DNA of 64,000 bases from Ilex aquifolium (lineage: Eukaryota > Streptophyta > Magnoliopsida > Aquifoliales > Aquifoliaceae): NCBI GenBank assembly GCA_951799425.1, contig OX637409.1, positions 18,959,960 to 19,023,959 of the forward strand. Reading direction: 5' to 3'. Shown one piece after another: positions 11,801 to 19,681 of this stretch. Each line of letters opens with the position of its first letter. Within the stretch, counting starts at the first letter, position 1. A model generated the notes under the pieces. That model saw nothing but the letters and a program-made list of their open reading frames with translations. It was not told the DNA's origin and did no database searches. A program made the translations under genes and the position numbers.

Positions 11801-13405
11801 CTTGGCTACCTCTTCGTTGATCGCCTTCTGTCTGTCTGGAGCGAAGCTTCTCCTTTTTTGCCTTACCGGCTTGCAGTTAGGATCTACACTGAGGTGGTGT
11901 ACGATCACGGCGGGGTCTATCCCTTCCATGTCTTCCTGCTTCCAGGCGAAGACGTCAGCGTTTGCCTTCAGAAAAGAGATGAGTTTTTCCTTGATGTCTA
12001 GTAACAGCATGGAGCCCACAAAAACTACTTGCTCCGGGTCCTCACCCAGCTGCACTGGCTCCAACTGTTCCGAGGGGGCAGGTCGGGCTTCCACCTCGTC
12101 CCTCATATCCAAGTCCTCCAGCTGGACTGACTCCACCTCTTTTTGCCGCATGGATGCCACGTAACACTCCCTGGCGAGGCGTTGGTCTCCCCTCACCACT
12201 CCGACTCCACTCTCGGTCGGGAATTTCATTACCAAGTGATATGCAGAAGGTACTGCCTTAATGGAGTTGAGGGATGACCTTCCCAACAAGACGTTGTAGG
12301 CAGATGGGGCGTCCACCACTAAGAAGCGGGTGGTGGTGGTGACTTGGCAGGGCGGATCTCCTATGGTGAGGACAAGCGGTATAGATCCGACTGGCAAAAC
12401 TCTTTCTCCCGAGAATCCCAAGAGGTGGGTTTTCACGGGTTCCAGTCTCGACTTCTCTATTCCGAGCTTCTCGAAGGCCGCTAAGACGATGATATCTGCC
12501 GAGCTACCGTTATCGACGAGCACCCGATGTATGGTCTTGTTTGCTATGATCGCTTTTATGACCAAAGGGTCGTCATGGGGGTGCTGGCATTCTTCTAGGT
12601 CCGCATCAGAAAAGGTGATCTCCATGTCTCGGCGGGCCTTTTTGTTGATGGTTTGGACCGCGAGGAAGTCTTCGGATCGAGCTCTTCTGGCATGAGCCCT
12701 CCGAGCCGAGCTTGATTCGCCACCTCCAGCGAAACCCCCAAAGATGACTCGGATCTCTCCGATGGCTTGTTGATGTTGCGGTGGTGCGGCGGCAGCTCGG
12801 GCTTCTCGCCCTTGATTGTTCTGTGCTCTCTGTTCTCCTGCTATGTAGTGGCGCAGATGGCCTCTCTGAATTAGGTATTCGATCTCCTTCTTCAACTGAA
12901 TACAGTCGTTTGTTTCGTGGCCCGTGTCCTTATGGTAGTCGCAGTACTTGCTGGCATCTCGCCTGCTGGGGTCGAACTTCATCCGAGGAGGCCATCGGAC
13001 GAATCTTTCGTTTTGTACTTCATGCAGGACTTGGGATATCGAGGTGACGAGGGGTGGGAGCCGCGCTGGGACGAACCGCTGCTGCAGCTCTTGGGGAGGG
13101 GGTCCCAGGCGATCCCGGACGTTCCCTTTCCTTGGGGAGCAGTCTTTCCTCGGGGATCGATCACGTCTTCTCTCCTTCCTGGGACTGTGATCTCTTTTCT
13201 TCTTATCTCCGTCCGTCGTCGCCGTACTCCCCTTCAGGCGGAGGGCCTCTTCGCCATTTATGTACTTCTCGGCTTTCGCCAGTACTTCGGCCATGGTAGC
13301 TTGGGGATTCTTGGCGATCGAGAAGAGGAGATCCTTGGATTGGATCCCGAGTCCCGACATGAAGGTGGTTAGCGCGAACTTGTCGTCTACACTCTCTACC
13401 TTCAA
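8837..13405 (-). CDS. Retrotransposon gag C-terminus plus Pol polyprotein
   Basis: An uninterrupted frame of 1522 codons. Residues 1-60 complete the Gag domain. A Lys/Arg-rich stretch follows, then a CX2HX4HX4C finger (from Cys155). The aspartic protease active site is VDNGSSAD (Asp298). Reverse transcriptase spans about 540-715 with YIDD at 666-669. An RNase H follows, then a second one with LFVDGAS, EYEAL, YSDSQLV and HRADALA (about 950-1090), as in Tat elements. Integrase has the zinc-binding HHCC region and catalytic Asp1245, Asp1305 and Glu1341, the last two separated by 35 residues. A KLGPNWEGPYVV block and the terminal WNADHLKRYY lie after integrase; there is no chromodomain. The Met at 13405 is only the first one after two stops in the same frame (13424-13426 and 13457-13459), so this is the downstream part of one gag-pol frame rather than a separate gene. 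Confidence 0.93.
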   Translation of the reverse strand: MKVESVDDKFALTTFMSGLGIQSKDLLFSIAKNPQATMAEVLAKAEKYINGEEALRLKGSTATTDGDKKKRDHSPRKERRRDRSPRKDCSPRKGNVRDRLGPPPQELQQRFVPARLPPLVTSISQVLHEVQNERFVRWPPRMKFDPSRRDASKYCDYHKDTGHETNDCIQLKKEIEYLIQRGHLRHYIAGEQRAQNNQGREARAAAAPPQHQQAIGEIRVIFGGFAGGGESSSARRAHARRARSEDFLAVQTINKKARRDMEITFSDADLEECQHPHDDPLVIKAIIANKTIHRVLVDNGSSADIIVLAAFEKLGIEKSRLEPVKTHLLGFSGERVLPVGSIPLVLTIGDPPCQVTTTTRFLVVDAPSAYNVLLGRSSLNSIKAVPSAYHLVMKFPTESGVGVVRGDQRLARECYVASMRQKEVESVQLEDLDMRDEVEARPAPSEQLEPVQLGEDPEQVVFVGSMLLLDIKEKLISFLKANADVFAWKQEDMEGIDPAVIVHHLSVDPNCKPVRQKRRSFAPDRQKAINEEVAKLSRAKAIREVDYPTWLANVVLVKKVNGKWRLCINFTDLNRACPKDSFPLPRIDLIVDATAGHELLSFMDAFSGYNQIRMDPNDQEKTSFVTEQGIFCYQVMPFGLKNAGATYQRLVNRMFREKLGSTMEVYIDDMLVKSLKTEAHIQHLRESFEIMRKYRMKLNPAKCAFGVSAGKFLGFIVNSRGIEANPVKVRAVLEMKPPTTTREIQRLTGRIAALNRFVSRSSDKCQSFFKVLKAAFQWDEKCEEAFQALKVYLASTPVLVSPQEGEVLTLYLAVLDFSVSAALVRDKDRIQLPVYFCSKALRGAEERYPKMEKLVLALLVAARRLRPYFQAHTIEVPTDQPMRQVLHKPEASGRLIKWAMELSEFDIKFKPRTANKGQVLADFLAEFTSPPEENEESQDCVPDVPTWKLFVDGASNVQGSGAGLILTSPEGYDLEYALRFDFQASNNEAEYEALIAGLNLTLSMEAQQIVVYSDSQLVVRQVEEEYAARDEKMALYLAEVQRLLRKFVSTELVQIPREANHRADALAKLATTGSQDLPGRTPVEVLARPSIQPNNEPAEEARAMPVEEDASWMDPIISFLHDGVLPDDPKNASKLRARAARFTLIQGNLYKRGFSFPLMKCVTGTEANYILREIHEGMCGNHIGAKTLASKALRQGYFWPTMSKDAKEIVKRCQACQVHGNLPHCPPELLTPVVSPWPFQQWGLDILGPLPIGVGQCKFVVVAVDYFTKWAEAEPLAKITAQKVKNFVWKSIICRFGVSRAVVSDNGKQFDNPMFTNFCSGLGIKNFFSAPAHPQSNGQAEVTIRTIKLALKTRLEASKSQWVDYLPAVLWAYRTTTRTATGETPFSLAYGTEAMAPVEIGVSTARTELFNPTQNERSLLVNLDLLDEKRDEALQRISSYQRSTTRYYNKRVRRRGFKPGDLVLKKLLPARKDPAHGKLGPNWEGPYVVKRIIRPGNYELQTEEGRDLQHSWNADHLKRYYQ

Positions 13406-13456
13406 ACATTCCTGGTTGAAACGTTATACGTAGCTTCGGAGGGACTCGTTGAGTCC

Positions 13457-14356
13457 CTACTTAACGCTCAGTAGGTGGTAGGACTGCTTTCTGTACGTCC
13501 TTGCTCCAATGAAATGGGATACGAACTGTATGGATAGTTCTCTGAAAGACGAGATTGACGCTGGTCGTATTCGGTTAAACCAGGCCATGGCCGACCCTTT
13601 AAGGGTGATGACGAAAGCCCGACAGCGGATAGGGTTCGGGTATCCTTGCAACTCCATCTGATTTTTGTACAAGTTTAGATGATCAACCGGATCCTTGGTC
13701 CCATCAAATGCCTCTATCGAGGAAGTCCGAAATTTTTGGGGAAGAGGGAAATGGAGGACCTCCGGAGTGAACGGTGACTCCGTTTGCTGAACCAAGGCGT
13801 CCATGGTGTCGGGGGTTCGCCCCTTAACCACTTCTTTCATATTGCCTAGCTCTCGTTGGAGCTCACAGATTTCTTGCCCCCAGGCATGGTCATTTACGTT
13901 CTGGGGGTAGGGCCTATCTTCTTGGTAGGCTGCCCTAGCCCTACTGTGAGCTTCATCGTCATGCTCCTCGGGATGTCTTCTTCGGTGGTTTTCGCCAGAA
14001 TAGCTGCACTCATGGAGCTCGGTCACCCCGTTGGGCGGAGCTTGGCGCTCTTGGAGTGGGGGAACGATGTCGTGCTCTTCTTGGAGGGGAAGAGGCTCTT
14101 GCCGAGCCGGGGGGAACCGAGGGAGCTGATGAGTTTGTATCCAATCCATCAGCTCCTGGTTCTGTTTCATCAGCTGTATTGTAGTTCTATGGTAAGTTTC
14201 CAGTTCGTTGACCGGAGGTAGGTTCGTCGCTGGGGGGTGACCCTCAGCGTCCTCCATGTGCGTCGGAAAGTTCTCCGGTAAGTTTTGGTGACCTTGGGGA
14301 TTGGCAGGAGCTTTACTCATATTCTGAGTAGAGACCATCAAGTATATAAGATTCAT
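13457..14356 (-). pseudogene. Retrotransposon gag, cut off by stop codons
   Basis: A 299-residue frame on the minus strand, just inside the primer-binding site. The N-terminal part is polar and Gln/Glu-rich. From about residue 195 it has the retrotransposon Gag domain (FDGTKDPVDHLNLYKNQM, then AMAWFNRIRPASISSF and FVSHFIGARTYRKQSYHLL). It stops at TAG (13457-13459). The same frame continues, meets a TAA at 13424-13426, and then runs open into pol. Both stops could come from C-to-T changes. Without readthrough, Pol would not be made from this copy. Confidence 0.85.
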
Positions 14357-14375
14357 GAGAGAACGATGAAAACCG

Positions 14376-14393
14376 TTCCCACAGACGGCGCCA
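14376..14393 (-). promoter_or_regulatory. Primer-binding site
   Basis: On the minus strand, two bases inside the 5' LTR, the sequence starts TGGCGCCGTCTGTGGGAA. TGG followed by GCGCC fits pairing with a tRNA 3' end; the first nine bases match the tRNA-Asp type used by many plant gypsy elements, the rest less so. Confidence 0.75.
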
Positions 14394-14395
14394 AC

Positions 14396-15087
14396 TGACG
14401 ATGCCTCGGAATTAATCTCACAGGCCCAAGCCGGTATGGCTCTATTGGGTTTTATGGAATGGGTTTTAAGAGAATTGGAATTATACGAAGACAGACAACA
14501 AATGTAAGTGGTTCACCCCAGCCGAAGGACTTGGGCTACGTCCACTATAATGGAGGCTCTTGCTCCTTAATGGTGTGTATTGATCTCAACTGATTACAAG
14601 GAAATTCTAGGCGCAGGGGCGCAATAACCCTTCTCTTCTACGAATGTTCTAGGGTTCAGGGCAAAAATGCCAGGTAGAAGGCCAGGAAGAAGACCCTGTT
14701 TCTTGCTTCCACTGTTCTATTTATATCCTATCTCTCCTTAGGGTTTTTTGCTCTTGTTCTTCCTTTTTTTGATCTTGTGGGGACCGTTCGTCATTTGCCT
14801 GCAAGCCACTCTGACCGTCGGTGATACTGTGCCCACGACCGCCTGGGTTCGTTCGGCACCACCTCTCTCTGTTTTTGCAGGGAGTAACTCTGAGAAATCA
14901 GAGCCGGATTTCCTTGTCCTTGGAGCACGTGGCGCCACAGGCTTTAACTCGGGTCATGGGCTGAGAATCGAATGTGGGCCGGTTGGGACCATTCCCTTTT
15001 GGGCTTCGGAGTCCTCAGTTAGTGTTTTCTGGAGGTCTTTGGGCTTGGTCGTAATGGCAGCCCAGGTCCAAAAACCTATCCTCATCA
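14396..15087 (-). repeat. 5' LTR (right copy)
   Basis: 692 bp with TG and CA ends, followed by the target duplication CTTTC at 15088-15092. This is the upstream LTR for the minus-strand gag-pol and so the promoter copy. Confidence 0.93.
14718..14725 (-). promoter_or_regulatory. LTR TATA box
   Basis: The minus strand reads TATAAATAG inside the 5' LTR, about 360 bp upstream of the gag start. The matching site in the 3' LTR has lost the box. Confidence 0.5.
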
Positions 15088-15092
15088 CTTTC

Positions 15093-16450
15093 TATTGTCG
15101 ATCGTTCAACGGATTACTTTTGTGATACCTGTTACATGAAGAAGCTCAGCAAAAAGTACATGATTTCCTAATAATAGGATCATAGTTATAACAGTTTGCT
15201 AGGTTGGTTTTGCTCTCTACCTTCTTACGGGGGATAGAAATACGAGAGGTCAACTGGAGTGGAAGCCAAACGACAGAGCCAAGAATTTGTGATCGATCCA
15301 AAGAACCACTGCTAGATACAAATCTGTAAGGTCTACCAAACTTTAGAACTTATAATTAATCTAATAATTGTAACAAAATAAGTTCTTGATTAAGTCTCCA
15401 AATAAAATTCCTATAGCATTGCTATTTTTTTTCTTAACTAGCTGGACCTTGATGTTTAAAAGCCGTTTAAAATGGTAAGACTTCCCCCCTCCCCCCTTTC
15501 TCTATTTCTACTTTTTTCTCTCTTATTTTCTTTCTGAATCTAAGTATTTTGCATTTATTTATGTCCATGTTGAAAAAATATATTTTTATTCCAAAATACT
15601 TCTTATTGATCAGCCAAAAATTTATTGAGAGAAAATATAAAGTAGTCAAAAAATGGATATATTTTTTTTATATATATTTCATTGTCCAATTAAACCGTTT
15701 TACATCATTGAAAAATGTCGGTGGAATAACAATTTCACCATTCAATTTCGCTGTCAATAAATAGGAACAATGAAAATTCACTGATAAAAAATTAGATAAA
15801 GATAGAAAATGGTAATACAAGTGATATTTTAAAACATTGAAATTCTTATTTCACTTTCTAGTTCCTTAAAATTTAAACAGTAAAATTGGTCCGCAAAGAG
15901 AAAAGAGATAAGTTGGGAGACTGTCTAGTTCCTTGGAATTTGGACAGTAAAATTGGTCTGCAAAGAGAAAATAGATGGGTTGAGAGTCCTGGGATAGTAA
16001 AATAGGAATTTCACTTACGAGTCCGTTGTCATTTCGATTTAAAATATGAATTTTATTGTTCAATTTCACTATCATTTCGTTATAGAGCAAGATAGAGTAA
16101 TGAATTAGTCAACAAACTAAATAAATTGAAAAATAAAGTGAATGAATCTGTCAAAAAATCAACCTAGAGTTTTGGAATTACATTCAAACTCAAAAAAAGA
16201 AGAATAATTTGAAGTCAATCAGTTAGTACTATTATCTACACAGTGGGATGACAATTTCACTATCATTTCGTTATAGAGCGGGATGACAATTTCTTACTGC
16301 TTATCATGATATAATATACATTAACATATGTACCTTCCAATCCTCTCTAATCCAACATTTTCTTTCTCATGCTCATGATTTTCCATGATCTTAAGGATTT
16401 TGCGATTCTTTGTGATCCAAATATAAAGATTTAAAAAAAGGAAATTTGGA
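15093..16450. other. AT-rich intergenic DNA with short direct repeats
   Basis: No gene is seen. A direct duplication of about 70 bp lies at 15857-15990 (two copies starting CTAGTTCCTT and containing CAGTAAAATTGGTC). A short block with TCATTTCGTTATAGAGC occurs twice, near 16073 and 16264. Confidence 0.6.
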
Positions 16451-17428
16451 GGCCGGTCCCCTTAGATGTACTTGTTTGGAGATAAGTCCTGCAAAGAATC
16501 TTATTTAGTTATAAGTCTACTTTTTGTCAAATTTACTATTGTACCTTTATTTTTTGGCAAACCACAAATGGCGTCTAAATTGCCGTTTCTATGTCAGATG
16601 GAGAAACCCTCCATTCTCGCCACTCTACACAGAAACTTCCCCCTTCATTCTATCCTACAAATCCGGCAAAAATTCCTCAAATCTATTTGGGTTTCCTTCT
16701 CCGAAAACCCTTAACCGTCAATACCCAAACAACTTCAATTCAAAATTCAAAAAGGTTACGGACCATAAGAGCAAAAAACAATTTTACTCTTCAAGTTTCA
16801 TTGGCGAAGTTATAGTTATTTTTTCGGCATTCAAAACATCATCACCAACATTGGGATTCTTAAGAATTTGAAAGGTATGTGATTTTACATGTTATTTGAT
16901 ATTTATTTTAGGGTTTTAAAGCAACATTTATATACTATATCGTTCAACCTGTCAAACAAAATTTTTTTTTCCCAAAATAAAATTGTGATTACTCGTTACT
17001 ATATTAAATAGTTATGTATTATGATTTTATTTTATTTTTTCGTTTTGTAATACATTCGAAATTCCTTGGTGTTGTTTCTGTGAAATATCTCATATTACTG
17101 TGAGAGCACTTTTCAAAATGTATCTCATAATGTCGATATCTTGATGTTCTTGATTGGTGTTAAGTGTCCTAATTCAACCATTGACAGTGTGTTAGTATTA
17201 GAAATTTTTTAAAATTTCAATTTTTGAATTGTATTTTTACTATAATATTTCGAATTTTGATGTTATTGTGAACACAATATAGTCTTGGGGGTGGAACTGT
17301 TCATGTTGGTGTTACTAAATTAATGTGTTATATAATTACATGTGAACATTTTTTTGTTAATTACTTTCTTCGTTGAACAAGACATTCGAAATCCATTGGT
17401 TCAAAGTAACATGAAATAGATCATGTTA

Positions 17429-18580
17429 GGGTGCGTTTGGTAACGTTTTTGTTTTTATGTTTTTTTTATAAAAAAAAATAAAACAAAAATTTTGTTTTTT
17501 TGTGATAAAAATTAAAAATATAAAACATGTTTGGTAGTCATTTATATTTAAAAATTTATACAAACAAAAATAAAAAATATGTTTGGTATTATTCCAAAAA
17601 TTTACCACCCAACACCTCCGCCAACCACCAGCCACCCACCACCACCGAAAACCAGCCACCACCGAAAACCAGCCACCCACTGAAATCCACCCCAATCGGC
17701 TGAAACCCACAGCCACCCAACCCACCCCCACCCCCACCCCCATCCCCGAAACCCACAACCACCCAACCCACCCCCACCCCCAACCCCGAAACCCACAAAC
17801 CCCCAACCCACCCCCACCCCCACCCCCACCCCCATCCCCGAAACCCACAACCACCCAACCCACCCCCAACCTCGAAACCCACAGCCACCCACCACCACCC
17901 CATCCCCGAAAACCAGCCAACCACCACCCCCGAAACCCACAGCCACCCACCACCACCCTATCCCCGAAAACCAGCCACCCACCACCACCGAAAACCAACC
18001 ACCCCCTAAACCCACAACCACCCAACCCCACCGCATCCCCGAAATCCACAGCCATCCAACCCATCCCCATCCCCGAAAATCCACCACCACCAACCAACCC
18101 ACCACTACCCAAACCCACCACCACCACCAACCAACCCCACCACCACTAGCGAAAGAAGGTTGAGAGAGAGAGTGAGAGCGACAGAAGGAGAAGGGGGGGG
18201 GGAGATGGCGTCTGGAGCAACCAGCGATGGCTTCGGCTTCTTGTCGTCTTTGATCTTCCTTAGCACAGAGAGAGAGAGAGCAACAGAGATCTGAGAGGTG
18301 AAAGAGATATGCCTCTTTATATACTCAAGAAAAAAATTTATATTTTGTTGCTAAGGAAAATCGAAGCCCAGACCTCATTAAGTGGACTCGCGCGTGTTTA
18401 TTTTTTTGATGTTTTCAAAAGCATCATTTTGGATGTTTCTATATTTGAGCCTTGTTTTTGAAACAGAGCAATTAAAAAAAAAATAAAAACGTTCACCAAA
18501 CATGCTTTTATTTTTTTTTGGGCCATAAAATGAAAACAAAAATAAAAAAAAACGAAAACTTCAGGTTACCAAACGGGGCC
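17429..18580 (-). mobile_element. Harbinger/Tourist-like non-autonomous element, nested
   Basis: Terminal inverted repeats GGGTGCGTTTGGTAACG and, reversed, GGCCCCGTTTGGTAACC, flanked by TTA on both sides (17426-17428 and 18581-18583), the usual PIF/Harbinger duplication. Read on the minus strand it has a leader module with a TATA box (TATATAAAG, 18315-18323), a CT/GA-rich stretch, then a G/T-rich minisatellite. The element at 57758-59685 has the same order. No transposase is present. The long Gly/Trp/Val-rich frame across it comes from the minisatellite and is not a convincing gene. Confidence 0.75.
17600..18140. repeat. CCACC-rich minisatellite
   Basis: Degenerate units of about 25-35 bp built from CCCCGAAACCCACA and CCACCCACCACC. 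It codes repetitive low-complexity peptides on both strands and lies inside the nested TIR element. Confidence 0.85.
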
Positions 18581-19586
18581 TTACTTTGTGATAACTGGAA
18601 AATTGATTTCATAATTTCAATGTATTTATGTGCTTAAATACTGTGGATGTTATTGTGAAATTGATGTTACTATAGATATGTTACTGATCACAACCTTCAA
18701 TTTTACTTTTAATGCACCATATGTTGTTTACGAAGAGTTCAGGGATTGTTGTTTGATTTTAAATGTAAATTGGGAGTAAATCATTTTTATTCAAGTTATG
18801 AAAAATGATGTTACTTAATAACAAATATCAAAATATCACAAGTTTCATCCAAAAAATGTTCCAGTTACTTTTGAACACTGTTATGTATAATGTAATGTTC
18901 ATTCTACAAAATTGTAATATGGGGACTCAATTGATTTCCGATGGAATCAATTGTATAATGAAAAATGATGTTACTAAATTGTGTTTGATTGATGTTACTA
19001 AAAAAATGTTATTGGGATTCAGTTTATTAATTAATGTTACTATGATCATGTTACTAAGATCATGTTACTATGTTTCGAACCAGTAAGACAACGAATTTTC
19101 TGTGATTCAAATTTTGAATTTGAATTTAAATTGTTAATGAGAACTTTTGATCTGAATTTGAATTAATAGCCAATAATTTTGTCGTAATTCAAGTATCATA
19201 ATATGATATATTTCGGTTTCCATAAAAACACTGAACAATCTGTTACCATATATATCTCAAACATCTAACCTATGACTTTCCATAATTGATCAAAATTAAC
19301 ACCGTTAGGGGTGTTTTTGAGATAAAAAAAAGTGGACTTAAGTCATTACATATATTTTTAAACATGAACTTAGCTCTCCATAAGTTTCCTTGTCGGACTT
19401 ATCTCCAAACAAGTACATCTAGGGGAACTCACCCCTAATTTTCACTTTAAAAAATATAAACTACACTAGCTTTCAAATTTCACATTTAAGATTGACCCAA
19501 AGCCCTAACCAAGTCTAACCTCATAAAGGCCCAGTCCACGCTAGTTGAACCAATTTCAGCCCAATCCTAGTCGCGCCCTGGGCCCA

Positions 19587-19594
19587 ATATATAC
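19587..19594 (+). promoter_or_regulatory. Core promoter of the Nudix gene
   Basis: ATATATAC is preceded closely by TGGGCCC (19579-19585), with further GGCCCA/GCCCA motifs near 19528 and 19558. TGGGCC (site II) motifs are common in promoters of plant housekeeping genes. The start codon is about 90 bp downstream. Confidence 0.45.
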
Positions 19595-19681
19595 AACTTA
19601 GGCAACAAGCAACACAACTATTGAACTACTTTTTACCGAACGGTCAGAAGCACAATAAGCTTCACACCAGTGAAACTCCTG

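Larger units (their letters stand above)
528..15087 (-). mobile_element. Full-length Ty3/gypsy (Tat-type) LTR retrotransposon with antisense genes
   Basis: A 14.6-kb element bounded by two LTRs (528-1199 and 14396-15087), each starting TG and ending CA on the plus strand. A perfect 5-bp target duplication CTTTC lies at 523-527 and 15088-15092. The coding strand is minus: the 5' LTR is the right one, followed by a primer-binding site, gag, pol (protease, RT, RNase H, a second RNase H, integrase), a hairpin repeat array, three plus-strand genes, a polypurine tract and the 3' LTR on the left. Additional antisense ORFs between pol and the 3' LTR and an extra RNase H are known traits of the Tat lineage. 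By hand alignment the LTRs differ at about a dozen substitutions plus one indel of about 20 bp, so the insertion is fairly recent. Gag-pol is interrupted by two stops, so this copy is probably not autonomous. Confidence 0.95.
16451..19435. mobile_element. Decayed TIR DNA transposon (MULE-like), host of a nested element
   Basis: The two ends are inverted repeats: the left end contains AGATGTACTTGTTTGGAGAT just inside GGCCGGTCCCC, and the right end is its reverse complement just inside ACTCACCCC. Similarity extends about 70 bp with mismatches. Flanking 9-mers (AAATTTGGA and TAATTTTCA) agree at six positions, so a decayed 9-bp duplication is possible but weak. No transposase is visible. The arms hold many TGTTACTA motifs. 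A younger element (17429-18580) sits inside. Confidence 0.65.

Noticed and set aside
11097-13372. Many plus-strand open frames across pol
   Set aside because: They mirror the GC-richer pol coding strand and have no conserved domains.
17426-18130. Gly/Trp/Val-rich open frame on the minus strand (and Pro/Thr-rich frames on the plus strand)
   Set aside because: It coincides with the CCACC minisatellite inside a TIR element and is low complexity throughout.
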